From the NCBI GenBank assembly GCA_028285485.1, contig JANQPC010000024.1, positions 1-64,000 of the forward strand: a stretch of DNA of 64,000 nucleotides, written 5' to 3'. The notes beneath the pieces are model-generated. The model was not told the DNA's origin and ran no database searches. It saw only the letters and a list, made by a program, of their open reading frames with translations. The DNA comes from Paracoccaceae bacterium. GTDB lineage: Bacteria > Pseudomonadota > Alphaproteobacteria > Rhodobacterales > Rhodobacteraceae. The first letter of the stretch is position 1; each line of letters opens with the position of its first letter. Positions 54,957-64,000 of the stretch are shown piece by piece. The translations under genes were made by a program, and so were the position numbers.

Positions 54957-56294
54957 TTGAGACATAAGCTGACGCACTTTCTCCGCACACGCATCGAGCG
55001 TGTCTTCCCCGAACAGCGGGTCTTCCTGCGCTCAGATACCGATACCCGGTTCATACGCCTCACCCCCACCACCCAGGCGATCGCCGTTGGCGGCAGCGCC
55101 ATGGTTCTGGGCTGGACGATCCTGGCCTCCGCGATCCTGCTGATGTCGGGCCTGGGCGCGGGCAATCTGCGCGATCAGGCGCAGCGCGAACAGATGCTCT
55201 ATGAAGACCGGCTGAATGCGCTTTCGGTCGAGCGCGATGCGCGCGCTGCCGATGCCAGCGCCGCGCATGACCGCTTCACGCTTGCGCTTGCCGAGATCTC
55301 GGAAATGCAGACCCGGCTTCTGGAGTCTGAAGAGCGGCGCAAGGAGCTTGAGACGGGCATCGCCACCCTCCGCGCAACGCTCCGCACCGCCATGGCCGAA
55401 CGCGATGTGCAGGCCGGCGAGGCCGAACGCCTTGCGGCCACGCTGGCAGAAACCGCCGATACCGCGGCGCCAGACATGCGGCGGATGGCAGAGCTGGAAG
55501 AAACGGTGGATTTCCTCAACACCGCGCTCTCCGGCACCGCGGAGACGCGCGACGAGATCGTTGCCAGCACCGCCGAGGCGCGCCAGATGCTGGACGATAT
55601 GGAATTTGAGCGCGAGCTGATCGAAGAACGCAATGACCGCATCTTCCGCCAGCTTGAAGAAGCGGTGAGCATGAGCCTCGCGCCGCTGGACGAGATGTTC
55701 CAATCCGCGGGCCTGCCCGCCGATCAGATCATTGAAACCGTGCGCCGCGGCTATTCGGGCCAGGGCGGCCCGCTTACGCCGCTTTCGGTGCCGGAAGGCG
55801 ATCCGGCCGCACCCGAAACCCTGCGCGCCAACCAGATCCTTGAGCGGCTAGACGAGCTGAACCTCTACCGCATCGCCGTTCAGAAGGCGCCGTTTGCCGA
55901 GCCCGTGAAGGGCACCTTCCGCTTCACCAGCGGCTTCGGCCCCCGGCGCGACCCCTTCAATGGCAGCCGGCGCCAGCACAACGGCGTGGATTTCGCCGCC
56001 GCCCATGGCGCGCCGATCTACGCCACCGCCGACGGCGTGGTCACCAAGGCCGGCTGGGCCAGCGGATACGGCCGCATCATCAAGATCCGCCACGATTTCG
56101 GGATCGAGACCTACTACGCACACCTGGCAAGATTCCGGGTTGAGGTGGGTGATCGAGTCTCGCGCGGTGACCGGATCGGTGATATGGGAAATTCCGGCCG
56201 ATCCACCGGAACGCACCTGCACTATGAGGTGCGCGTTGGCGGAAAACCCATAAACCCGATGAAGTACATCAAGGCAGCCAGAGATGTTTTCTAA
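54957..56294 (+). CDS. M23-family peptidoglycan endopeptidase with coiled coil
   Basis: A 445-residue membrane-anchored LytM protein. One membrane segment lies at about 42-65 (AVGGSAMVLGWTILASAILL), a long coiled coil at about 75-245, and the M23 domain at about 320-440. The zinc motif HNGVDFAAAHG (HxxxD) and HLHYEVRVGG are intact, so it should be active. The only suitable start in frame is TTG at 54957 with GGGAC upstream; the next ATG is beyond the membrane segment. The 3' end overlaps the bactofilin gene by 11 bp, the common M23-bactofilin pairing of Alphaproteobacteria. Confidence 0.9.
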   Translation: MRHKLTHFLRTRIERVFPEQRVFLRSDTDTRFIRLTPTTQAIAVGGSAMVLGWTILASAILLMSGLGAGNLRDQAQREQMLYEDRLNALSVERDARAADASAAHDRFTLALAEISEMQTRLLESEERRKELETGIATLRATLRTAMAERDVQAGEAERLAATLAETADTAAPDMRRMAELEETVDFLNTALSGTAETRDEIVASTAEARQMLDDMEFERELIEERNDRIFRQLEEAVSMSLAPLDEMFQSAGLPADQIIETVRRGYSGQGGPLTPLSVPEGDPAAPETLRANQILERLDELNLYRIAVQKAPFAEPVKGTFRFTSGFGPRRDPFNGSRRQHNGVDFAAAHGAPIYATADGVVTKAGWASGYGRIIKIRHDFGIETYYAHLARFRVEVGDRVSRGDRIGDMGNSGRSTGTHLHYEVRVGGKPINPMKYIKAARDVF

Positions 56295-56823
56295 AAGCAG
56301 AGTGAACGAGCCTGCGGAAAGCCCGGAGGCGAAGAAATCCGAACCCCCGAAGCCCCCCCAACCAGAGAGCAGCAAACCTATGTCAGATTTCACCCCCTCG
56401 ACGCCCAAGGAAAAGGCGCCCGCCTCGGTTCTTTCGGCCGACCTGACGATCAACGGCAATCTCAAAACCGCCGGTGACATTCAGATCGAAGGCACCGTTG
56501 AAGGCGATATCCGCGCCCATCTCCTCACCGTTGGCGAAAGCGCTACGGTGAAGGGCGAGTGCATTGCCGATGACGTCATCGTCAATGGCCGCGTCGTGGG
56601 CAAGGTGCGTGGCCTGAAGGTGCGCCTCACCTCCACCGCCCGCGTGGAAGGTGACATCATTCACAAGACCATCGCCATCGAAAGCGGTGCGCATTTCGAA
56701 GGCTCGGTGCAGCGGCAGGAAGATCCGCTTTCCACAGGTGCCGCCAAGCCCAAGCCCGCCGCATCCTCAAGCGCGCCCACCACATCGGCCCCCGCAGCGG
56801 CTGCCGCCGGCGCCAAAGCTTAA
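56284..56823 (+). CDS. Bactofilin (polymer-forming cytoskeletal protein)
   Basis: A 179-residue protein. The central bactofilin beta-helix (about residues 50-145) reads SVLSADLTINGNLKTAGDIQ, then GTVEGDIRAHLLTVGESATV and GRVVGKVRGLKVRLTSTARV. Disordered proline-rich (PPKPPQPESS) and alanine/serine-rich tails flank it. Bactofilins polymerise without nucleotide and recruit cell-wall enzymes, often the M23 peptidase encoded next to them, whose gene it overlaps here. A second ATG at M33 (SDFTPS) is possible. Confidence 0.93.
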   Translation: MFSKSRVNEPAESPEAKKSEPPKPPQPESSKPMSDFTPSTPKEKAPASVLSADLTINGNLKTAGDIQIEGTVEGDIRAHLLTVGESATVKGECIADDVIVNGRVVGKVRGLKVRLTSTARVEGDIIHKTIAIESGAHFEGSVQRQEDPLSTGAAKPKPAASSSAPTTSAPAAAAAGAKA

Positions 56824-56835
56824 GGCCGCGCCGCC

Positions 56836-58323
56836 TTGGCACGGTTTGAGACGCCGCGGTCGCCCGCGGCGTCTTCGTTTTCGCCCGAGTTCTGCGCCGC
56901 CCGTGCGCGCCGCCGCGTTCTGGCCGCCGCGATCCTTGCCTCTGCGCTGGGGTTTATCGACGGCACCATCGTTTCCATCGCCATGCCCGCCATCCGCGCC
57001 TCGCTGGAGGCCACGCTTGTCGAGGCGCAGTGGATCAACAATGCATATATGCTGCCGCTCTCCGCGCTGATCCTTGCAGGCGGCGCCCTGGGGGATCGCT
57101 TCGGCCTTGCCCGAATCTTCACGCTTGGGATCGGGCTCTTCATTCTGGCCTCGGTCGCCTCGGCCCTCGCCCCTACCCCTGAGGCACTGATCGCTGCGCG
57201 GGCGCTGAAGGGCGTGGGCGCTGCGATGATGGTGCCCGGATCGCTGGCGCTGATCTATCGCGCCTACCCGCCCGATGAGCGCGGGCGGGCCATCGGCCAA
57301 TGGGCCGCCGCCTCGGCGATGACAACCGCGCTTGGCCCCGTGCTTGGCGGGCTTCTGATCACCGCGGCGGGGCCCGATACCTGGCGCTGGCTCTTTGCGA
57401 TCAACCTGCCGCTCGGGCTGATCGCCGTCTGGCTTCTGCGCGGCGCCGTCAACGAGGATGCGGGCGATCCAGGCCGCGGGGTGGATTGGGTCGGCGCCGC
57501 ATTGGCAACCCTCGGCCTTGGCCTTGGCGCCTGGGTGCTGACCGGGCTTGCGGGGGAAGGCGGCCCCTCGCCCGCGCTTTGGGGCACCGCCGCCACCGCG
57601 CTTCTGATCGCGTTTCTGGGGTGGGAGGCGCGCAGTGCCCATCCGATGATGCCGCTTTCGCTTTTTGCCTCCATGCGCTTCAGCGCGGCCAACCTGGCCA
57701 CCTTCTGCCTTTATTTCGCACTCTCGGCGGTGCTGTTCTTCCTGCCGATGACGGTGATATCGTCCTGGGGCGTGAGCGAGGCGGAAGCCTCGATTGCCTT
57801 CCTGCCGCTCACCGCCGCGGTGGCTTTGCTTTCCACTGCCATGGGCAAGCGGGCGGATCGGCATGGGCCGGGCCCGATGATCGGCGCCGGCTCCGCACTC
57901 GTGGCGCTGGCCTATGCCGGGCTCGCGCTCACGGCGCCGCTGCAAGCTTACTGGGGTGCGGTGATCCCCCTGATGTGCCTTATGGGCTTTGGCATGGCGC
58001 TTGTCGTCGCGCCGCTCTCCGCCGCCGTCATGGGCGCTGTGGGCGAGGCGCAATCGGGCGCCGCCTCGGGCGTGAACAATGCCGTCAGCCGGATCGCGGG
58101 GCTGGTGGCGATTGCCGCCATGGGGGCTGTGGCAGCGGCGGCCTATGCCGCAGCCGGAGGCCCGGAAAGCTTTGGCGCCCCCGCCTCAGGCCCGGCGGAG
58201 GCGGCCGCGCATGCCGCCGCCACAACAACGGCGTTCCAGGCCATCGCCTGGGCCACCGCGGCCACCTCTGCCATCGCCGCCGGAATCGCGTTTTTCGGGA
58301 TCAGGCCGGATCAGACGGGGTGA
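56836..58323 (+). CDS. MFS drug-efflux-type transporter, DHA2 family (EmrB/QacA)
   Basis: A 495-residue transporter with about 14 membrane segments. Motif A appears as GGALGDRFGLARIFTLGIGL and motif C-like residues in GPVLGGLLITAAGPDTWRWL. The start LASALGFIDGTIVSIAMPAI followed by EAQWINNAYM is typical of DHA2 exporters, which use the proton gradient. The substrate is unknown. It lies 12 bp after the bactofilin gene but is functionally unrelated. The 3' end overlaps the convergent DUF2189 gene by 13 bp. The frame's first codon is TTG; the true start could be slightly downstream. Confidence 0.85.
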   Translation: MARFETPRSPAASSFSPEFCAARARRRVLAAAILASALGFIDGTIVSIAMPAIRASLEATLVEAQWINNAYMLPLSALILAGGALGDRFGLARIFTLGIGLFILASVASALAPTPEALIAARALKGVGAAMMVPGSLALIYRAYPPDERGRAIGQWAAASAMTTALGPVLGGLLITAAGPDTWRWLFAINLPLGLIAVWLLRGAVNEDAGDPGRGVDWVGAALATLGLGLGAWVLTGLAGEGGPSPALWGTAATALLIAFLGWEARSAHPMMPLSLFASMRFSAANLATFCLYFALSAVLFFLPMTVISSWGVSEAEASIAFLPLTAAVALLSTAMGKRADRHGPGPMIGAGSALVALAYAGLALTAPLQAYWGAVIPLMCLMGFGMALVVAPLSAAVMGAVGEAQSGAASGVNNAVSRIAGLVAIAAMGAVAAAAYAAAGGPESFGAPASGPAEAAAHAAATTTAFQAIAWATAATSAIAAGIAFFGIRPDQTG

Positions 58324-59087
58324 TAAAGGGCGCGGCGGTAGATGTGCCACGTTGCGTGCCCGAGAATCGGCAGCACGAAAAAAAGCCCCAGGAAAAGCGG
58401 TAGCATCCCGAGAAAGAGCGCCCCTGCGATCATCGCAGCCCAGATCAGCATCACCCGCAGATTGGCGCCCACGGTGCGGAAACTGACAAGCATGGCGGTG
58501 ACGAAATCGATCTCCTTGTCCAAAAGAAGCGGCAGGCTCACCACCGTTCCGGCGAAGACGAGAAATGCCACAGCGCCGCCGATCAGGATCTGAAGCGCGA
58601 TCATCGTCATGCCGTTGGCGGTGAGAAGCGCCTCATAGGAGGTGGATATATTCGTGAGCGTTGAAAGCCCCATGAAGAGGGCAAAAAGCATATGGGCGAA
58701 GAAGGACCAGAACAGGAAAACCATCAGGATGATCACCCCCATCCACGGCATCTGCCGATCCTTCTCGGCAAAGACCACGCCGATGATTTCGCCCCAGACA
58801 AGCGGTTCGCCCGCCTCGATGCGGCGGCTCACCTCGTAAAGCCCAACTGCGGCAAAAGGCGCCACAAGCGGAAAGCCCAGCGAAAGCACCAAGGTCCACA
58901 CGAAGGTGCCCGCATCGATGAGGATCAGAAAGCCGCCGACGAAAACGTAGAACGCGCTGAAAAACAACCCGTAAGCCGGGGCGGCAAGAAAATCTGCCCA
59001 GCCCCGGCGGAGCGCGGTAACGATCTCCATCACCGTGAGCGTGCCAATTTCCGGCAGCGGCGACGGTTCGATCGGCGAGTCTGTCAT
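58311..59087 (-). CDS. DUF2189-family membrane protein
   Basis: A 258-residue inner-membrane protein with about six hydrophobic segments and an N-terminal cytoplasmic part (TVMEIVTALRRGWADFLAAP). The segments FAAVGLYEVSRRIEAGEPLV and MIAGALFLGMLPLFLGLFFV are family-like. The function is unknown. ATG 59087 is preferred to an upstream in-frame ATG at 59111. It is a single gene between the DHA2 transporter and prfB. Confidence 0.83.
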   Translation of the reverse strand: MTDSPIEPSPLPEIGTLTVMEIVTALRRGWADFLAAPAYGLFFSAFYVFVGGFLILIDAGTFVWTLVLSLGFPLVAPFAAVGLYEVSRRIEAGEPLVWGEIIGVVFAEKDRQMPWMGVIILMVFLFWSFFAHMLFALFMGLSTLTNISTSYEALLTANGMTMIALQILIGGAVAFLVFAGTVVSLPLLLDKEIDFVTAMLVSFRTVGANLRVMLIWAAMIAGALFLGMLPLFLGLFFVLPILGHATWHIYRRALYHPV

Positions 59088-59202
59088 GGCGGCCTCCCCG
59101 GGGGCAATCATGCCGCCGGGCCGCCCGCCGCGTCAATCGCCGCGCCTTCTCTTTTCGATGACGTCTGCGGCCAGGCGGCGATAGCGGCGGGGACGCGCCC
59201 GA

Positions 59203-60330
59203 TCACTCCTCGGCCTGCGCCTCGGCCCGGCTCTTGCCCGCCACATCCATCGCAAGCGTTGCCGCCATGAAGGCATCGAGATCGCCGTCAAGCACGCCCT
59301 TGGTATCGGATGTCTCGTGATTGGTGCGCAGATCCTTCACCATCTGGTAGGGTTGGAGCACGTAAGAGCGGATCTGATTGCCCCAGCCAGCTTCGCCCTT
59401 GGCCTCATGCGCCTCGGTGATGGCCGCGTTCCGGCGATCAAGCTCCTGCTGGTAGAGCCGCGATTTCAGCGCCCGCATGGCGATATCGCGGTTCTGGTGC
59501 TGCGATTTCTCGGAAGAGGTCACCACGATGCCGGTGGGGATATGGGTGATCCGCACCGCCGAGTCGGTCGTGTTCACATGCTGCCCGCCCGCGCCGGACG
59601 ACCGGTAGGTATCAACCCGGATATCGGAGGGGTTCACCTCGATCTCGATATTGTCGTCCACAACCGGATAGACCCAAACCGAGGAGAAAGACGTGTGCCG
59701 CTTGGCGGCGCTGTCGAAGGGCGAGATGCGCACAAGCCGGTGGACGCCCGATTCCGATTTCAGCCAGCCATAGGCATTGGGGCCCGAAATCTTGTAGGCG
59801 GCCGATTTGATGCCCGCTTCTTCCCCCGCGCTTTCCGAAAGCAGCTCAACCGAATAGCCCTGCTTTTCGGCCCACCGCACATACATGCGCGCGAGCATCG
59901 CGGCCCAATCGCAGCTTTCGGTACCGCCGGCGCCCGAGTTGATCTCAAGAAAGGTGTCATTGCCATCGGCCTCGCCCGAAAGAAGTGCCTCAAGCTCTGC
60001 CTGCGCCGCGCGTTCGGCCAGCGCCTTCAGCGCGGCTTCGGCCTCTGCAACAACCTCTGCATCCTCCTCGATCTCGCCAAGCTCGATGAGTTCGACACTG
60101 TCGGACAGCTCCTGCCGCATGGCCTTGTAGCGATCCACCGCATCGACCAGCATCTGGCGTTCCCGCATCAGCTTCTGCGCGCGTTCGGGATCGTTCCAGA
60201 GATCGGGATCTTCCGTCATCGCGTTGAATTCTTCGAGCCGGTGTTCCGCAGTGTCCCAGTCCATCCGCTGGCGGAGAAGCGCCAGGGATTTCTCGATTTC
60301 GGCCACGGTGTTTTCGGCTTCGGCGCGCAT
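59203..60330 (-). CDS. prfB: Peptide chain release factor 2
   Basis: A 375-residue release factor recognising UAA and UGA. The codon-recognition tripeptide SPF is in [16 protein letters not shown], and the catalytic GGQ in [18 protein letters not shown]. The reading frame is continuous through the N-terminal region ([12 protein letters not shown]), so the autoregulatory +1 frameshift of the E. coli gene is absent. ATG 60330 begins the conserved part; the longer frame to 60390 has no support. It lies downstream of the PBP1A gene, separated by 118 bp. Confidence 0.96.
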   Translation of the reverse strand: MRAEAENTVAEIEKSLALLRQRMDWDTAEHRLEEFNAMTEDPDLWNDPERAQKLMRERQMLVDAVDRYKAMRQELSDSVELIELGEIEEDAEVVAEAEAALKALAERAAQAELEALLSGEADGNDTFLEINSGAGGTESCDWAAMLARMYVRWAEKQGYSVELLSESAGEEAGIKSAAYKISGPNAYGWLKSESGVHRLVRISPFDSAAKRHTSFSSVWVYPVVDDNIEIEVNPSDIRVDTYRSSGAGGQHVNTTDSAVRITHIPTGIVVTSSEKSQHQNRDIAMRALKSRLYQQELDRRNAAITEAHEAKGEAGWGNQIRSYVLQPYQMVKDLRTNHETSDTKGVLDGDLDAFMAATLAMDVAGKSRAEAQAEE

Positions 60331-60448
60331 GTGTTGCCCTGGAAGGTTGAGTGAGACCGCGGTGATAGCAACGCCGTTCCGAAGCGGCAAGCACTAGGGG
60401 CAGAGGCGCGCGGCTTCAACCCGGCCAACGGACGCGTGCGCCCGCAGA

Positions 60449-63013
60449 CTAGTACAGCCCGCCGGAGGAAATCGTGCCGAGGTTGCGGTTGGCGGGCACC
60501 TGCACCACCTCGCCCGTGCCGGTTTGCACGGTGGTGCTGGGCAATGGCTGAACGGCGGCGGGATCGGGGTTTTCGGGATCAAAGAGCGGCAGGTTCGATC
60601 CCATGGCAAACCCGCCATCGAAGGCCACGCCGAAGACGGGCTCTTCCCCGATCCGGAAATATTCGGCCACCACGTTTTCGCCCGCGGCCTCATCGGGCAG
60701 CCGTTCGCCAGTGAACCGGTCAATCTTGATGAAACGCCCGCCTTCGGGAACTTCGAAGGGGCCGCCGCCGTACTTCTCCGTCGCCGTGGCCATGAAATCG
60801 TTGAAAACCGGGGCGCAGAACCGCCCGCCGCTGGCGCCGGAGCCAAGGGGGCGCGGCCGGTCATACCCGATATAGCAGCCCGCCACGATATTGGAGGTGA
60901 AGCCCACGAACCACACATCGCGCGCATCGTTGGTGGTGCCCGTCTTGCCCGCGGCGGGCACCGGAAGGGTCACGCGCCCCGCTGCCGTGCCGCGCTGCAC
61001 CACGCCCGACATCATCGAGGTGAGCTGATAGGCGGTGACGGGATCCATCACCTGCGCGCGGTTCGATTCGATGATCGGCGCGCGGCGGGCCTCAAGTTCA
61101 CGCTGCCCGCATTCCTCGCAGGTGCGCCTGTCATGGCGATAGATCGTGTTGCCCCAGCGATCCTGCACCCGGTCCACCAGCGTGGGTTCCAGCCGCTGCC
61201 CGCCATTGGCAAACATCGCATATGCCGCGACCATGCGGTAAAGCGTGGTCTCCTCGGCCCCGAGCGAATTGGCCAGGAACCGGCCCATCCGGTCATAAAC
61301 CCCGAAGCGTTCGGCATAGCCTGCCACGAGATCCATCCCAAGCTCTTCGGCCAGCCGCACCGTCATCAGGTTACGCGACTGTTCGATGCCGGTGCGCAGC
61401 GGCGTGGGGCCGTAGAAGCGGTTCGAGGCATTGCGCGGGCGCCAGATGCCATCGCCCGTCTCCACCTCGATCGGCGCATCGATGAGGATCGTGGCGGGCG
61501 AAAAGCCGCTATCGAGTGCGGCGGCATAGACGAAAGGTTTGAAGGAGGATCCGGGCTGGCGCGTGGCCTGGGTGGCGCGGTTAAACACCGAATGCTGGTA
61601 GGAAAATCCGCCCTGCATCGCGATCACGCGGCCCGATTCCACATCCATCGCCATGAAAGCGCCCTGCACTTCGGGCACCTGCCGAAGGCTCCACCGCGTG
61701 AGGTTGCCGGCATCGTCCAGGCGGCCCCGTACATGCACCACATCGCCGCGATCCAGCAGATCGCCCGCCACGCGCGCGCGTGGGCCGAGCTCGCCCTCGC
61801 CCAGATCCTTGCGCGCCCAGGTCACATCTTCGGCAAGGATGAAATGGCCATCCTCGTCATCGGCCACGCCTTCGATGCCGATCCGGGCGGCGTTTTCGCC
61901 CACCTCCAACACCACGGCCACATACCAGCCATCGATATCGCGGGGCACATCCTCGGCTGCGAGCGCCGCGCGCCAGGTGGCCTCATCGCCAAGCGCATCG
62001 CCCTCCAGGGCAACGCCGGTGCCGCGCCAGACGCCCTGTTCACGGTCATAGGCCTCAAGCTGGCGGCGCAGGGCCGCGGCGGCCTCAAGCTGCATCTCGG
62101 GGTCAAGTGTGGCGCGCACGGTCAGGCCGCCGCCGAAGAACTGGGTTTCGCCGAAATCGCGTGAAAGCTGGCGGCGGATTTCATCGGTGAAGTAATCGCG
62201 CGGCGGAAGCTGTACGCGGAAGCCTTCGTAATCGCCGCCCTGCACCGTCAGAAGCGGCGCCGCGCGCGCGGCCTCAAGCGCCGCCTCATCGATATACCCG
62301 TTCTCGAACATCTCGCGCAGCACGAAATTGCGCCGCGAAACCGCATCCTCGGCATTGCGCACCGGGTGCAGGTTGCCGGGCCGCTGGGGCAGCGCGCCAA
62401 GATAGGCGGCCTCCTCAGGCGAAAGCTCTGCCAAGGTCTTGTTGAAGTAGGTTTGCGCGGCTGCCGTGACCCCGTAGCTGTTCTGGCCGAGGAAGATCTC
62501 GTTGAGATAAAGCTCAAGAATGCGGTCTTTGGAGAGCGTGTTTTCGAGCCGGACCGAGAGGATCAGTTCCTTGATCTTGCGCTCGGCGGACCGGTCCGCC
62601 GAAAGAAAGAAGTTCTTCACCACCTGCTGGGGGATCGTGGAGGCGCCGCGCACCCGTTCCCCCCTTGTCTGGATCGCCTCGACACCGGCGGCTGCAATCC
62701 CGCGCAGATCGAAGCCGTCATGCTGGTAGAAGTTCTTGTCTTCCGCAGAGATGAAGGCGGCTTTCACCAGATCGGGGATATCCTCGATCGGGGTGAAGAG
62801 GCGGCGCTCTTCGCTGAACTCATCGATGATCCGGCCTTCGGTGGAATAAATGCGGCTGATCGTGGGCGGCGTGTACTGCACAAGCTGCTCGTGATCGGGC
62901 AGATCGCGGCCATAGATATAGAAGATGGCCCCAACGCCAAGCGCGGCGAAGATCACGCCCATCGTCAGGAGCGTGAAGAAACCGCCGAGGACCGAGAAGA
63001 AAAACCTGAGCAC
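60449..63013 (-). CDS. Penicillin-binding protein 1A (bifunctional transglycosylase/transpeptidase)
   Basis: An 854-residue peptidoglycan synthase. A membrane segment is at about 5-33. The glycosyltransferase domain (about 60-235) has SAEDKNFYQHDGFDLRG with its catalytic Glu. An OB-like insert lies in the middle. The transpeptidase domain has SSFK (SxxK) in RQPGSSFKPFVY, SRN in IEQSRNLMTVRL, and KTGTTND. It starts with GTG at 63013, because a consensus promoter sits at 63042-63070, inside what a longer ATG-initiated frame (to 63127) would have to translate. Confidence 0.94.
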   Translation of the reverse strand: MLRFFFSVLGGFFTLLTMGVIFAALGVGAIFYIYGRDLPDHEQLVQYTPPTISRIYSTEGRIIDEFSEERRLFTPIEDIPDLVKAAFISAEDKNFYQHDGFDLRGIAAAGVEAIQTRGERVRGASTIPQQVVKNFFLSADRSAERKIKELILSVRLENTLSKDRILELYLNEIFLGQNSYGVTAAAQTYFNKTLAELSPEEAAYLGALPQRPGNLHPVRNAEDAVSRRNFVLREMFENGYIDEAALEAARAAPLLTVQGGDYEGFRVQLPPRDYFTDEIRRQLSRDFGETQFFGGGLTVRATLDPEMQLEAAAALRRQLEAYDREQGVWRGTGVALEGDALGDEATWRAALAAEDVPRDIDGWYVAVVLEVGENAARIGIEGVADDEDGHFILAEDVTWARKDLGEGELGPRARVAGDLLDRGDVVHVRGRLDDAGNLTRWSLRQVPEVQGAFMAMDVESGRVIAMQGGFSYQHSVFNRATQATRQPGSSFKPFVYAAALDSGFSPATILIDAPIEVETGDGIWRPRNASNRFYGPTPLRTGIEQSRNLMTVRLAEELGMDLVAGYAERFGVYDRMGRFLANSLGAEETTLYRMVAAYAMFANGGQRLEPTLVDRVQDRWGNTIYRHDRRTCEECGQRELEARRAPIIESNRAQVMDPVTAYQLTSMMSGVVQRGTAAGRVTLPVPAAGKTGTTNDARDVWFVGFTSNIVAGCYIGYDRPRPLGSGASGGRFCAPVFNDFMATATEKYGGGPFEVPEGGRFIKIDRFTGERLPDEAAGENVVAEYFRIGEEPVFGVAFDGGFAMGSNLPLFDPENPDPAAVQPLPSTTVQTGTGEVVQVPANRNLGTISSGGLY

Positions 63014-63041
63014 GGTGTGAAACCCTGTTCTGTTGGAGGGC

Positions 63042-63070
63042 GTTATACGCGTATCGCCAGACCCGGTCAA
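63042..63070 (-). promoter_or_regulatory. Probable sigma-70 promoter of the PBP1A gene
   Basis: On the minus strand TTGACC (63070-63065) is followed after exactly 17 bp by TATAAC (63047-63042). The predicted transcription start is near 63035, about 22 bases before the GTG at 63013. It supports that start codon. Confidence 0.65.
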
Positions 63071-63123
63071 AGCGGCGGGCGGGGCTTTGCCACCCCGGTT
63101 GCCAAGTGCCGCGCGCCTCCGTG

Positions 63124-64000
63124 TCACGGCCGCAGAAGGGCAGCGCGGCGCGCCTCTTCCGCGGCCCAGGCGCGCAGCGCATCACGGATGCCCCCGGCGG
63201 CGGAATTGCGCCATTCCGCCCGCGCGAGGTTCTCGCGATCCTTGGCGCTGGAGAGAAAGCCGATCTCGATCAGCACAGAGGGGATATCGGGCGCCTTCAG
63301 CACCGAAAACCCCGCCGATCGGCGCGGGCGCGAATTCATCGCCACCTCGGCACCCCTCAGCCCCGCCACAAGGCCCTCGGCCAGGCGGGCCGTGCGCGGC
63401 TCTGTCTCGCGCCGCGCGATCTCCATAAGCACGAGCGCGATCTCATCGCCCTGCCCGGTGAGATCGACGCCGGCCAGAAGATCGCTCTGATCATGGCGTT
63501 CGGCCAGCCGCTGCGAGGCGAGATCGGAGGCATCTTCTGACAGCGTGTAGATCGTGGCACCGCTTGCCTGCCCCGCATCCCGAGGAAGCGCATCGGCGTG
63601 GAGTGACAGGAACACATCCGCCCCCGCTTCACGCGCCAGGCTGATCCGGGTTTCCAGCGGCACGAAGGCATCACCATCGCGGGTCATCGACACCCGGAAT
63701 TCACCGGAACGCAGGAGCACTTCGCGCAATTCACGCGCAAAGGTCAGCATCAGATCGGCCTCCACGAGCCCGCCCGCCTCGGCGCCGGGATCGATGCCGC
63801 CATGGCCAGGGTCAAGCATCACGTGAAGCCGCCCGTCGCCCTCCGAAGCGGGCGCGGATTTGCGGGGCGCAAGGCGGAAGCGGGCGTCGTCAGGCGTGCC
63901 CGCGCGGGCGGCAAAGGTATCGGCATCGCTTTCCGCAAAGCGGATGCGAAGCCGGGTCGTGCCATCGGCGGCGCCTGTGGCCATCTCGGCCTCGGCCACG
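63124..64000 (-). CDS. N-acetylmuramoyl-L-alanine amidase, AmiC type (5' end outside window)
   Basis: The 3' part (about 291 residues) of a periplasmic zinc amidase cleaving the stem peptide from muramic acid. The Amidase_3 domain has LDPGHGGIDPGAEA (first His), VEADLMLTF (Glu ligand), VFLSLHADALP (second His) and IPSVLIEIGFLSS (catalytic Glu). Sequence upstream looks like the end of an AMIN-type domain (TTRLRIRFAESDADTF). The gene continues beyond position 64000. It lies 110 bp upstream of PBP1A on the same strand, in the usual amiC-PBP1A-prfB order. Confidence 0.93.
   Translation of the reverse strand, partial: VAEAEMATGAADGTTRLRIRFAESDADTFAARAGTPDDARFRLAPRKSAPASEGDGRLHVMLDPGHGGIDPGAEAGGLVEADLMLTFARELREVLLRSGEFRVSMTRDGDAFVPLETRISLAREAGADVFLSLHADALPRDAGQASGATIYTLSEDASDLASQRLAERHDQSDLLAGVDLTGQGDEIALVLMEIARRETEPRTARLAEGLVAGLRGAEVAMNSRPRRSAGFSVLKAPDIPSVLIEIGFLSSAKDRENLARAEWRNSAAGGIRDALRAWAAEEARRAALLRP

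Noticed and set aside
60240-60330. Programmed +1 frameshift in prfB
   Set aside because: The N-terminal region reads continuously through the position where a UGA would be expected, so no recoding is needed.

Overview
The window is a chromosomal segment from a high-GC alphaproteobacterium, almost certainly of the family Rhodobacteraceae. Supporting evidence: a ChpT phosphotransferase, an OlsB-OlsA ornithine-lipid operon, ribosomal protein L21 with a lysine/alanine-rich helix-hairpin-helix tail, a zinc-ligand-free HemB, Hint_2-domain proteins with an RTX relative, and a corrinoid-linked C1 module of 'virulence factor', methylenetetrahydrofolate reductase, methyl-H4F:corrinoid methyltransferase and ASKHA/2Fe-2S activator. 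Nearly all of it is densely packed core genome. There is one insertion sequence, three tRNA genes and no CRISPR or prophage.

Layout. 1-2.5 kb: 3' end of tuf with a terminator, a hexapeptide acetyltransferase, an 852-bp IS5/IS427-type element, and a membrane protein. 2.5-11 kb: hemB, an aldo/keto reductase, a YSC84-type lipoprotein, two tandem Hint proteins and a GcvT-type FAD dehydrogenase. 11-15 kb: a large RTX-Hint secreted protein and tRNA-Leu(CAA). 15-22.6 kb: YqaA, DsbB, an Lrp regulator divergent from arginase-ornithine cyclodeaminase, an M32 carboxypeptidase, heme A synthase and TrmJ. 22.7-26 kb: ThiE, OlsA/OlsB, DUF3553, ChpT. 26-32.2 kb (minus strand): rplU-rpmA, then GNAT-GNAT-obg-proB-proA. 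32.7-36.2 kb: DUF2059 protein, tRNA-Ser(CGA), a VOC protein, a membrane protein and a beta-lactamase-fold hydrolase. 36.4-41.5 kb: the corrinoid/C1 module. 41.6-47.6 kb: tRNA-Gly(CCC), a thioesterase, zwf-pgl-pgi, a radical SAM protein and DUF924. 47.7-64 kb: MFS transporter, queA, an AsmA-like giant, bcp, DUF455, M23 peptidase-bactofilin pair, DHA2 transporter, DUF2189, prfB, PBP1A and the 3' part of amiC.

Functional connections. Arginase plus ornithine cyclodeaminase, with a divergent Lrp regulator, form an arginine-to-proline catabolic unit, while proB-proA make proline from glutamate. zwf-pgl-pgi feed the Entner-Doudoroff/pentose route and carry a LacI-type palindrome just upstream. The C1 module should move methyl groups from a methyl-corrinoid protein to H4F and oxidise them; the substrate methyltransferase and the corrinoid protein are not in the window. 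M23 peptidase, bactofilin, PBP1A and amidase are all envelope and peptidoglycan functions.

The most unusual material is non-coding. Intergenic spaces carry families of near-perfect palindromes whose arms differ but whose centres (TTCGAA, TTCGNCGAA or GTCGAC) and layout are conserved. One is an array of four 20-bp GTCGAC-centred palindromes at exactly 24-bp spacing. There is also a roughly 200-bp structured dispersed repeat (two close copies and one diverged relative), and a set of competing inverted repeats ahead of the corrinoid activator gene.
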